A stretch of DNA of 64,000 nt. Source: Pseudomonas sp. FeN3W (GTDB lineage Bacteria > Pseudomonadota > Gammaproteobacteria > Pseudomonadales > Pseudomonadaceae). Below are positions 54,025 to 61,635 of this stretch, one piece after another; within the stretch, counting starts at the first letter, position 1, and each line of letters starts with the position of its first letter. Position numbers and translations under genes: made by a program. The notes under the pieces are model-generated. The model was not told the origin of the DNA. It saw nothing but the letters and a program-made list of their open reading frames with translations, and ran no database searches. The DNA is taken from assembly GCA_030263805.2 (NCBI GenBank), contig CP136010.1:2061001-2125000 (forward strand), in the 5' to 3' direction.

Positions 54025-54708
54025 TCAGTAGGCCGAGGCGTTGTCGACCTTGAAGTTGTAGAGCTGGCGTGCCGAGCCGTAGCGCTTGAAGGCCTTGGGG
54101 TCTTCCTTGAAGCCGGCGCGGTTGAGCAGCTCCTGCAGTTCTTCCAGGTGCTCGGCGCGCATCGGCTTCTCGATGCAATCCGAGCCCAGCGACTTCACCG
54201 AGCCCTTCACGTAGATGCGCGTCTCGTAGAGCGAATCGCCCAGCGCGTCGCCGGCATCGCCGCAGACCACCAGCCGGCCTGCCTGGCCCATGAAGCAGCT
54301 CATGTGGCCGATGCTGCCGCCGACGACGATGTCGATGCCCTTCATGGAGATGCCGCAGCGCGCGCCGGCATCGCCCTCGATCACCAGCAGGCCGCCGTGG
54401 GCGGTGGCGCCGGCAGCCTGGGAGGCGCTGCCCTTCACGCGTACAGCACCGGACATCATGTTTTCCGCCACGCCGACGCCGACGTTGCCATGCACGGTGA
54501 CGGTGGCCTTCTGGTTCATGCCGGCGCAGTAGTAGCCGGCATGCCCCTGGATATCGATGGACAGGGCGGCATTCACGCCGACGGCCAGGTTGTGCTTGCC
54601 ATCCGGGTGGGTGACCACCCATTCGCGGTCGTCCAGTTGGCTGACTTGCTCATGCAGGGCCTGATTGAGATCGCGCACGGCGGATACGGACAAATCGATG
54701 GTTTTCAT
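54025..54708 (-). CDS. mgsB: MgsB, N-methylglutamate synthase GXGXG subunit
   Basis: 227 aa starting MKTIDLSVSAVRDLNQALHE (ATG 54706-54708, GGAG upstream). It is a right-handed beta-helix like the GltB C-terminal domain, with Gly repeats GHAGYYCAGMNQKATVTVHGNVGVGVAENM and GSIGHMSCFMGQAGRLVVCGDAGDALGDSLYE. Structural subunit between mgsA and mgsC. Confidence 0.9.
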   Translation of the reverse strand: MKTIDLSVSAVRDLNQALHEQVSQLDDREWVVTHPDGKHNLAVGVNAALSIDIQGHAGYYCAGMNQKATVTVHGNVGVGVAENMMSGAVRVKGSASQAAGATAHGGLLVIEGDAGARCGISMKGIDIVVGGSIGHMSCFMGQAGRLVVCGDAGDALGDSLYETRIYVKGSVKSLGSDCIEKPMRAEHLEELQELLNRAGFKEDPKAFKRYGSARQLYNFKVDNASAY

Positions 54709-54793
54709 GGGTTTCAAACTCCGAGGGTCGGGAGTCGTACACAGCCTTCCGTTGCACTTGCAGTGCACATGGCGGGCTGTGGGCGAGCTCGCT

Positions 54794-55693
54794 TCATGCG
54801 CGTTCCCAGATGTACAGGGTGGCCGGCTCCGGCTCCCAGACCCGGGCCTTGTCGATACCGGGCAGACTGGCCAGGGCCTGGTACTCCGAGGCCATGGCCA
54901 CGTAGTCGTCGGTCTCGGCGAGGATGGCCGGCTTGCAGGCGATGGGGTCGCGGATCACCGCGAAACCGTTGCGGGTGCCGATGGCAAAGGTGAAGAAGCC
55001 GTCCAGCTCCTCGAGGGCGTGGTCGAGCGCCTGCTGCAGGCTGTCGCCCTGTTGCAGGCGCCAGGTCAGGTAACCGGCGGCGACCTCGGTATCGTTTTCC
55101 GTCTCGAATTCGATGCCGTGGCGGCGCAGTTCCTGGCGCAGGCGGAAGTGGTTGGACAGCGAGCCGTTGTGCACCAGGCAGAGGTCGTCGCCGGTGGTGA
55201 AGGGATGGCTGCCTTCCATGGTCACCGCGCTTTCGGTGGCCATGCGGGAGTGCCCGATGATGTGGCTGCCCTTCATCTTCGCCAGGCCGAAGCGTTCGGC
55301 GATTTCGCGCGGCAGGCCCATGCCCTTGAGGATCTCGATGCTCTGGCCGGCGCTCATGATGCGCACGCCAGGCGCCAGCTCCCTGAGCGCCGCGCGCACC
55401 GCCGATTCCTCCGCGGCGACCTTGAGCACCGCCGCGCTGGCATTGGTGAACCAGTCCAGCGAACAACCCAGGCGCCCTTCCAGCGCGCCCATCAGGCTTT
55501 TCCAGTCAAGGCTGGCGTCATTGCTCTGCAGGGTCAGCTTGACCCAGCCCTCCCTGACTTCATCGCCGTAGATGGCAAAGCCTGCGCTGTCCGGACCGCG
55601 ATCGGTCATCGCCAGCAGCATCGGCTCGAACAGCGCACCGAGCTGGGATTCCAGCTCCGGGTTCTTCAAATAGAGCCCCACGATTCCACACAT
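54794..55693 (-). CDS. mgsA: MgsA, N-methylglutamate synthase amidotransferase subunit
   Basis: 299-aa class II glutamine amidotransferase-like protein. Start at ATG 55691-55693 (GAGGAC upstream) because MCGIVGLY exposes the Cys2 N-terminal nucleophile after Met removal. Family motifs: MTDRGPDSAGFAIYG, IIGHSRMATES, LCLVHNGSLSNHFRLR and ENDTEVAAGYL. Here it would release methylamine from gamma-glutamylmethylamide. Confidence 0.92.
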   Translation of the reverse strand: MCGIVGLYLKNPELESQLGALFEPMLLAMTDRGPDSAGFAIYGDEVREGWVKLTLQSNDASLDWKSLMGALEGRLGCSLDWFTNASAAVLKVAAEESAVRAALRELAPGVRIMSAGQSIEILKGMGLPREIAERFGLAKMKGSHIIGHSRMATESAVTMEGSHPFTTGDDLCLVHNGSLSNHFRLRQELRRHGIEFETENDTEVAAGYLTWRLQQGDSLQQALDHALEELDGFFTFAIGTRNGFAVIRDPIACKPAILAETDDYVAMASEYQALASLPGIDKARVWEPEPATLYIWERA

Positions 55694-55790
55694 ATAGATG
55701 TCCTCACTGCATTCGGGAGGCTGGAGGGTCGAGATCGGCTGCCGCAGACATGCTTCGTCCGGCGTCACCTTCCCCGGCATCCAGCGGCTT

Positions 55791-57125
55791 TCAGAAAAAT
55801 TCGGTGTAGCGCTGGATTTCCCAGTCCGAGACGTGCCGGCTGTATTCCACCCACTCCATGCGCTTGAGCTTGAGGAATTCGTCGACGATCTCCGCGCCCA
55901 GCACCTCGCGGAACAACGGGTCGGCCTGGAGCGCGTCGCAGGCTTCTTTCAGCGACTGCGGCAGGGTCTGGATGCCGCGCGCGGCGATCCTTTCCAGCCC
56001 CAGGTCGTAGAGGTTCTCGTTGCAGGGCGCGCCGGGGTCGAGCTGGCGATCGATGCCATCCAGGCCGGCAGCGATGATCGCGGCCGTGACCAGGTAGGGA
56101 TTGCAGCCGGCATCCGGCAGCCGGAACTCGATGCGCCCGTAGGGAATGCGCACCATCGCCGAGCGATTGTTGGCACCGTAGGCGACGAACGCCGGCGCCC
56201 AGGTCGCACCGGACAGCGAGCGCCCCACCACCAGGCGCTTGTAGGAGTTCACCGTCGGCGCGGCGAAGGCGCAGAGCGCCGGCGCGTGGGCGAGCAGGCC
56301 CGCGGCGAAGTGGTAGGCGAGCTTCGACAGGCCCATGCCGCTCGGGTCGCTGGCGTCGTGAAAAAGGTTCTTGTTGCTGGCGCTGCCTATCGACAGGTGG
56401 AAGTGCATGCCATTACCGGCACGCTTGGGGTCCGGCTTGGGCATGAAGGAGCAGATCATGCCCAGTTCGTTGGCGATCTCGCCGGCGGCCATGCGGAAGA
56501 AGGTGAAGCGGTCCGCCGAGGTCATGGCGTCGCTGTAGGTGTAGTTGATCTCGAACTGGCCGTTGGCGTCCTCGTGGTCGATCTGGTAGATCTCGAAATC
56601 CACCGCCTGCAGCGCCTCGGTCAGGCGTTCGAGGAAGACCCGCGAGCGCGACAGGCCCTTGTAGTCGTAGCAGGGCTTGTCCAGGTTATCGCTGGCGTCC
56701 ACCAGCTGCAGATGGCCCTCGCCATCACGGCGGAACAGGCTGAACTCGGGCTCGAGCCCGGTATTGAGGGTCCAGCCGCGCTCGCTGAGCCGGCGCACCT
56801 GCTGCTGCAGCACGTAGCGGCTGTCGTACGGCCAGGGCTTGCCATCCACATGACCGATGCACAGCACGCGGCCGTAACCCGGTTGCCAGGGTACCGGCGT
56901 CAGGGTCTGCAAGTCGCCGCGCGCCATGAAGTCCGGTCCGTGGGGCTCCATGCCCATGCCGCAGATGGCGAAACCGGCGAAGCCGGCGCCGACTTCGGCG
57001 ACCGATTCCAGGCCACACACCGGTACGGACTTCGTCTTGGCCGAACCGTGGATATCGACAAACTGAGCCAGCACATACCTGATGCCGTGCTGATCGATGA
57101 TTCGTTGGGTTTCACTGGGCAACAT
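55791..57125 (-). CDS. gmaS: GmaS, gamma-glutamylmethylamide synthetase
   Basis: 444-aa glutamine-synthetase-fold ligase joining methylamine to the gamma-carboxyl of glutamate with ATP. Metal and nucleotide motifs: GLEPEFSLFRR, NGQFEINYTYSDA, NGMHFHLSIGS, NSYKRLVVG and RIPYGRIEFRLPDAGCNPYL. First gene of gmaS-mgsABC-amtB, which fits GmaS rather than a housekeeping or polyamine GS. Confidence 0.92.
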   Translation of the reverse strand: MLPSETQRIIDQHGIRYVLAQFVDIHGSAKTKSVPVCGLESVAEVGAGFAGFAICGMGMEPHGPDFMARGDLQTLTPVPWQPGYGRVLCIGHVDGKPWPYDSRYVLQQQVRRLSERGWTLNTGLEPEFSLFRRDGEGHLQLVDASDNLDKPCYDYKGLSRSRVFLERLTEALQAVDFEIYQIDHEDANGQFEINYTYSDAMTSADRFTFFRMAAGEIANELGMICSFMPKPDPKRAGNGMHFHLSIGSASNKNLFHDASDPSGMGLSKLAYHFAAGLLAHAPALCAFAAPTVNSYKRLVVGRSLSGATWAPAFVAYGANNRSAMVRIPYGRIEFRLPDAGCNPYLVTAAIIAAGLDGIDRQLDPGAPCNENLYDLGLERIAARGIQTLPQSLKEACDALQADPLFREVLGAEIVDEFLKLKRMEWVEYSRHVSDWEIQRYTEFF

Positions 57126-57174
57126 CGTCGTTCGCTCCTTGGTATCGCCAACATATTCCGGAAGAGAATTTTTA

Positions 57175-57189
57175 TTTCGCTAAAGGAAA
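57175..57189. promoter_or_regulatory. Palindrome TTTC-N7-GAAA upstream of gmaS
   Basis: TTTC GCTAAAG GAAA, 50 bp before the gmaS start, preceded by GAGAATTTTTA as at dmmA. Confidence 0.65.
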
Positions 57190-57269
57190 TGCAAGCCGCT
57201 TGCCAAGATTCGCCTGCGCGCGAAAAGCCGCTGGAACCCGTGTTTCTTCTATATACAGAGGAAAAATGT

Positions 57270-57284
57270 TTTCATTGGACGAAA
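57270..57284. promoter_or_regulatory. Second TTTC-N7-GAAA copy in the gmaS/regulator gap
   Basis: TTTC ATTGGAC GAAA, 93 bp upstream of the XRE-cupin start; could serve autoregulation. A related TTTC-N14-GAAA pair lies at 57243-57264. Confidence 0.6.
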
Positions 57285-57376
57285 CCGGCGCCTGCAAAGG
57301 CCGAACGGGCTTGGCCCTGACCGCTCACTGATGGTGCGCGCCGATCATTCGAAGCACTGAAATCGCACGGCCTCAC

Positions 57377-57976
57377 ATGACCAGATCGACCGACAACGAA
57401 CCGCGCCTGAAGCTCGAGCAGTACCTAGGCATCCAGCTCAAGCGGCAGCGCCAGGCCCAGGGCCTGAAGATCGCCGATGTCGCACGCATTGCCGGCATCA
57501 GCCAGGGCATGCTCAGCAAGATCGAGAACGCCCAGGTCTCCACCAGCCTCGATTCACTCAGCCGCCTCTGCGACGTGCTGGGGATGCCCATGTCCAAGCT
57601 GTTCAGCCAGTACGACCAGCAAGGCGGCAGTGCGCTGCTGGTCAAGAAGGGGGAAGGCATGGAAGTGGTGCGACGCGGCACGGAGAAGGGCCACACCTAT
57701 CACCTGCTCAATCACACCCGCGGCCCGAAGAAGAGCTTCGAGGCGTACATGATCACCATGGATGACGCCAGCGAGGAGTTCCCGACCTTCGCCCATCCCG
57801 GCACCGAATTCATCCACCTGCTTGATGGCGAACTCGTCTATCGCCACGGCAACCAGCTCTATCCGATGCAAGCCGGCGACAGCCTGACCTTCGACGGCGA
57901 AGTCCCCCACGGCCCGGAGAAACTGGTCCAGGTACCGATTCGCCTGCTTTCGATCATGAATTACGACAAGGAGTAG
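57377..57976 (+). CDS. XRE-cupin regulator of the methylated-amine locus
   Basis: 199 aa. The N-terminal HTH (about 15-75) is LGIQLKRQRQAQGLKIADVARIAGISQGMLSKIENAQVSTSLDSLSRLCDVLGM. The C-terminal cupin (about 110-195) has HPGTEFIHLLDGELVYRHGNQLYPMQAGDSLTFDGEVPHGPEKL. XRE-cupin proteins sense small metabolites through the cupin. Divergent from gmaS across two palindrome copies, it is the likely local regulator; ligand unknown. Confidence 0.88.
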   Translation: MTRSTDNEPRLKLEQYLGIQLKRQRQAQGLKIADVARIAGISQGMLSKIENAQVSTSLDSLSRLCDVLGMPMSKLFSQYDQQGGSALLVKKGEGMEVVRRGTEKGHTYHLLNHTRGPKKSFEAYMITMDDASEEFPTFAHPGTEFIHLLDGELVYRHGNQLYPMQAGDSLTFDGEVPHGPEKLVQVPIRLLSIMNYDKE

Positions 57977-58008
57977 GAATGGGCTGGAACGCCTGAACCC
58001 TACCGGTC

Positions 58009-58073
58009 GTCGGGCGGGTAACACCCGCTCGACATATCTCAGGACGGCGCCCCGTCGGCGGGTTGCACCCGCC
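58009..58073. repeat. REP-like doublet of GC palindromes
   Basis: GTCGGGCGGGT-aac-ACCCGCTCGAC (58009-58033) and GGCGGGT-tgc-ACCCGCC (58057-58073): the same core twice, about 45 bp apart, after the regulator gene. It may act as a transcript-end stabiliser. Confidence 0.7.
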
Positions 58074-58191
58074 CTGCCTTCCTGGCCCTCCTCGCCTCAA
58101 GCCCCGCCGGCCTTCTGCGCTCCCAGAGCCGCACCCGAAAAATTCCTGGTGAGATATTTTTTTTCCTAACGGTATGGACCTGAAGGATCCG

Positions 58192-58217
58192 TTCGCTTAT
58201 AAAACCACTCAAGCGAA
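58192..58217. promoter_or_regulatory. Inverted repeat in the purU promoter region
   Basis: TTCGCTT (58192-58198) and AAGCGAA (58211-58217) with a 12-bp AT-rich spacer, about 100 bp before purU. Possible operator; no regulator assigned. Confidence 0.4.
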
Positions 58218-58315
58218 AGATATATTCCTAGCAGTTAAAAATATTCGCACCTGAACACATTGTTCACCGATGAACATTGCACTTGCCCTCTGCCGCCCCT
58301 TCCTGAGGACTCGAC

Positions 58316-59176
58316 ATGCAACACGAACAATTCATCATCAAGATCAGCTGCCCGGCCACCTCTGGCATCGTCGCCTCGGTGACGAGCTTTCTGTCCGAAC
58401 ACGGCTGCTACATCAGCGAAATGTCCCAGTTCGATGACGAGCTCAGCGGCCGGTTCTTCATGCGTGCTGTGTTTCGCTTCAACACCGGCCTGGACGGCGA
58501 CATCGACCTGATCGAGCGCGGCTTCGTCGATGTCGCCGGCAAGTTCGACATGGACTGGGAACTGCACAGCACCGCGCAACCCATGCGCGTCCTGCTGATG
58601 GTGAGCAAGTTCGACCACTGCCTGAGCGACCTGCTGTATCGCTACCACAAGGGCGAGATGGATATGCAGATCACCGCCATCGTCTCCAACCACCTCGACC
58701 TGCGCCCCATGGCCGAACGCGAGGGCATCCGCTTCATCTACCTGCCGGTCAATCGCGACAACAAGGCGCAGCAGGAAGCCGAGCTGATGAACATCATCGA
58801 GGACACCGGCACCGAACTGGTGGTGCTGGCGCGCTACATGCAGATTCTCTCGGACGACCTTTGCAAGAAGCTCGCCGGCCGCGCGATCAACATCCACCAT
58901 TCCTTCCTGCCCGGCTTCAAGGGTGCCAAGCCCTACCACCAGGCCTTCGACCGCGGGGTCAAGCTGATCGGCGCCACGGCGCACTACGTGACCAGCGACC
59001 TGGACGAGGGGCCGATCATCGAGCAGGAGGTCCAGCGCGTCGATCACGCGTACAAGCCGGACGATCTGGTGACCATCGGTCGCGATACCGAGACCGTGGC
59101 GCTTTCCAAGGCGGTCAAGTTCCACCTCCAGCACCGCGTATTCCTCAACCACGACAAGACGGTGATCTTCCGGTGA
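58316..59176 (+). CDS. purU: PurU, formyltetrahydrofolate deformylase
   Basis: 286 aa. An N-terminal ACT domain (ISCPATSGIVASVTSFLSEHGCYISEMSQF) is followed by a formyl-hydrolase domain with INIHHSFLPGFKGAKPYHQAF, LIGATAHYVTSDLDEGPII and Asp of TSDLD. It releases formate from 10-formyl-THF. First gene of purU-folD-mgdABC, so here it regenerates THF during C1 oxidation; a second housekeeping purU probably exists elsewhere. Confidence 0.92.
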   Translation: MQHEQFIIKISCPATSGIVASVTSFLSEHGCYISEMSQFDDELSGRFFMRAVFRFNTGLDGDIDLIERGFVDVAGKFDMDWELHSTAQPMRVLLMVSKFDHCLSDLLYRYHKGEMDMQITAIVSNHLDLRPMAEREGIRFIYLPVNRDNKAQQEAELMNIIEDTGTELVVLARYMQILSDDLCKKLAGRAINIHHSFLPGFKGAKPYHQAFDRGVKLIGATAHYVTSDLDEGPIIEQEVQRVDHAYKPDDLVTIGRDTETVALSKAVKFHLQHRVFLNHDKTVIFR

Positions 59177-60093
59177 ACACTCAGCAAAGCGACAAACTCA
59201 TCGATGGCAAGGCCGCCGCCGCGCAGGTGATCGAGGAAGTGGCCGCCGAGGTCGCGACGCTCAAGGCCGAAGGCCTGGAGCCTGCCCTGGCGGTGGTGCT
59301 GATCGGCGACGACCCGGCCAGCCACGTCTATGTGCGCAACAAGGTGCTGCGCGCCGAGCAGGCCGGTATTCGCTCGCTGGAGTTCCGCATGCAGGCCGAC
59401 AGCTCCGCCGAGGCCGTGCTGGAGATGATCGCCGGACTGAACGCCGACCCCAGGGTGCACGGCATCCTGGTGCAGCTGCCGCTGCCGGCGCACATCGACG
59501 AACGCCTGGTGCTGCAGGCAATCGACCCGGCCAAGGACGTCGACGGCTTCCACAGCGACAACGTCGGCGGACTCAGCCAGGGCCGTCCGGTGCTGACGCC
59601 CTGCACACCAGCCGGCTGCATGCGTCTGCTGCGCGATCGACTCGGTGACCTGGCGGGCAAGCACGCGGTGGTGGTCGGCCGCTCCAACATCGTCGGCAAG
59701 CCGATGGCCGCACTGCTGCTGGCGGCCGACTGCTCGGTGACCGTCCTGCATTCGCGCAGCCGCGAGCCACAGGCGCTGAGCCGGCAGGCAGACATCCTGA
59801 TCGCCGCGGTCGGTCGGCCACGGATGATCGACGCCGCCTGGATCAAGCCCGGCGCCGTGGTGATCGATGTCGGCATCAACCGCATCGAGGAAGACGGCCG
59901 AACCCGGCTGGTCGGCGACGTCGATTTCGACAGCGTGCTGCCGCTGGTGTCGGCCATCACCCCGGTACCCGGCGGCGTCGGCCCGATGACCATTGCCCTG
60001 CTCATGCAGAACACCGTCACTGCTGCGCGCCAGCAGCGCAAACAGGCGGCCGCACGGTCCGCCGAGGAGTCGACATGCCTTTCAACCTGCTGA
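59173..60093 (+). CDS. folD: FolD, methylene-THF dehydrogenase/cyclohydrolase
   Basis: 306 aa from GTG 59173, which overlaps the purU stop. Motifs: DDPASHVYVRNKVLRAEQAGI, VQLPLPAHI, DPAKDVDGFH, PCTPAGCM, VVGRSNIVGKPMAALLL and TPVPGGVGPMT. It converts methylene-THF from N-methylglutamate oxidation to formyl-THF for PurU. Its 3' end overlaps mgdA by 19 nt. Confidence 0.93.
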   Translation: MNTQQSDKLIDGKAAAAQVIEEVAAEVATLKAEGLEPALAVVLIGDDPASHVYVRNKVLRAEQAGIRSLEFRMQADSSAEAVLEMIAGLNADPRVHGILVQLPLPAHIDERLVLQAIDPAKDVDGFHSDNVGGLSQGRPVLTPCTPAGCMRLLRDRLGDLAGKHAVVVGRSNIVGKPMAALLLAADCSVTVLHSRSREPQALSRQADILIAAVGRPRMIDAAWIKPGAVVIDVGINRIEEDGRTRLVGDVDFDSVLPLVSAITPVPGGVGPMTIALLMQNTVTAARQQRKQAAARSAEESTCLSTC

Positions 60094-61316
60094 AATACGG
60101 GCTGTCCTCCGAGTACCCGGCGGAGGTCGACCTGCCGCCGCCGACGGAGCTGAAGCCGGCCTACGACGTGGTGATCATCGGCGGTGGCGGCCACGGCCTG
60201 GCCACCGCCTATTACCTGGCCCGCTACCACGGGGTGACCAACGTCGCGGTGCTGGAGAAGTCCTACCTGGGCGGCGGCAACACCGCGCGCAACACCGCGG
60301 TCATTCGCTCCAACTACCTCACCAGCGAGGGCGTGAAGTTCTACGCCGAGTCGGTGCGGCTGTTCCAGGGCCTTTCCAACGAATTCGACTTCAACATCAT
60401 GTATTCCGAGCGTGGCCAGCTGACCCTGGCCCACACGGACTCCACGGTGCGTGCCTTCCGCCAGCGTGCCGAGGTCAACAAGCACTTCGGCGGGCGCACC
60501 GAGATGATCGATCGCCAGCAGATCCGCGAGCTGGTGCCGACGCTCAATCTCGACCCCGGCCACCTTCCGGTACTCGCCGGCCTCTGGCACATGGACGGCG
60601 CCACCGCGCGGCACGACGCGGTGGCCTGGGGCTACGCCAAACAAGCCGCCAAGCGCGGGGTGGAGATCCACCCGCTTACCGAGGCGCAGGATTTCGTCGT
60701 GGAGAACGGCCGGGTGACCGCGGTGAAGACCAACCGCGGCACGATCAAGTGCGGCTGCGTGGTGCAGGCCATCGCCGGCCACAGCTCGCTGCTGCTGAAC
60801 AAGCTGGGCATCCGCGCGCCGATCCACAGCTACCCGCTGCAGGCCATGGTGACCCAGCCGTTCAAGCCCTTCCTCGATCCGCTGGTGAGCTCGTCCGCCC
60901 TGCATTGCTACGTGCAGCAGACCGGCCGCGGCGAGGTGGTGATCGGTGGCGGCTCCGACCCCTACCCGCTCTACAACACCCGCTCGACCTTGGAGCTCAA
61001 GGAAGGTCTGCTGGCGCACGCCATCGAGATGTTCCCCTTCCTCGCCAACGCCAAGCTGATGCGTCAGTGGGCCGGCATCACCGACATGACCCCCGACTAC
61101 AGCCCGATCATGGGTCTGTCGCCGATCGACAACTACTACCTGGACGCTGGCTGGGGCACCTGGGGCTTCAAGTCCACGCCGATCTGCGGCAAGACCATGG
61201 CCGAACTGGTCGCCAACGGCGGCAAGGTGCCCGAGCTGATCGCGCCGTTCAGCCTCGCCCGCTTCTCGCGCTTCCAGCAGGTCAACGAGATGGGCGCCAC
61301 CGCCGCCAGCCATTGA
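60075..61316 (+). CDS. mgdA: MgdA, N-methylglutamate dehydrogenase subunit (sarcosine oxidase beta-like)
   Basis: 413-aa FAD protein of the sarcosine oxidase beta family: YDVVIIGGGGHGLATAYYLARYHG dinucleotide motif, NTARNTAVIRSNYL, GGGSDPYPLYNTRSTLELKEG and DAGWGTWGFKSTP. With the other Mgd subunits it oxidises N-methylglutamate to glutamate and a THF-bound C1 unit. The name follows pathway context; in isolation it would be called soxB. Confidence 0.86.
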   Translation: MPFNLLKYGLSSEYPAEVDLPPPTELKPAYDVVIIGGGGHGLATAYYLARYHGVTNVAVLEKSYLGGGNTARNTAVIRSNYLTSEGVKFYAESVRLFQGLSNEFDFNIMYSERGQLTLAHTDSTVRAFRQRAEVNKHFGGRTEMIDRQQIRELVPTLNLDPGHLPVLAGLWHMDGATARHDAVAWGYAKQAAKRGVEIHPLTEAQDFVVENGRVTAVKTNRGTIKCGCVVQAIAGHSSLLLNKLGIRAPIHSYPLQAMVTQPFKPFLDPLVSSSALHCYVQQTGRGEVVIGGGSDPYPLYNTRSTLELKEGLLAHAIEMFPFLANAKLMRQWAGITDMTPDYSPIMGLSPIDNYYLDAGWGTWGFKSTPICGKTMAELVANGGKVPELIAPFSLARFSRFQQVNEMGATAASH

Positions 61317-61326
61317 GGACATCCCG

Positions 61327-61635
61327 ATGAAGATCATGCCCTGCCCGCTCAACGGGCCACGCAACATCAGCGAATTCACCTATGGCGGCGAACTTAAGGC
61401 CATGCCCGATCAGAACACCTGCTCCGATGAAGAATGGGCCGACTATGTGTTCAACAAGGAGAACCGCGCCGGCGTGGTCATCGAGTGGTGGATGCACAAC
61501 GCCTCCAGCTACTGGTTCCTCGCCGAGCGCCACACGGTGAGCGACGAAATCCTCCGCACCTTCGACCCGAAGGAACTCTTCACCCGCCGCGTTGAGTTCA
61601 GCGCCGCCCCGGCCAGACAGGAGGTCAACGCATGA
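61327..61635 (+). CDS. mgdB: MgdB, sarcosine oxidase delta-like subunit
   Basis: 102 aa: MKIMPCPLNGPRNISEFTYGGE, CSDEEWADYVFNKENRAGVVIEWWMHNASSYWFLAERHTVSDEIL. SoxD-type zinc subunit; the usual C-X2-C pair is reduced to a single N-terminal Cys (CPLNG) with a later Cys. Overlaps mgdC by 4 nt. Confidence 0.86.
   Translation: MKIMPCPLNGPRNISEFTYGGELKAMPDQNTCSDEEWADYVFNKENRAGVVIEWWMHNASSYWFLAERHTVSDEILRTFDPKELFTRRVEFSAAPARQEVNA

Larger units (their letters stand above)
57977..58315. other. Intergenic region upstream of purU
   Basis: No gene. It contains a REP-like doublet and the AT-rich purU promoter region. GAACA-CATT-GTTC (58253-58266 region) is another short palindrome. Confidence 0.5.
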
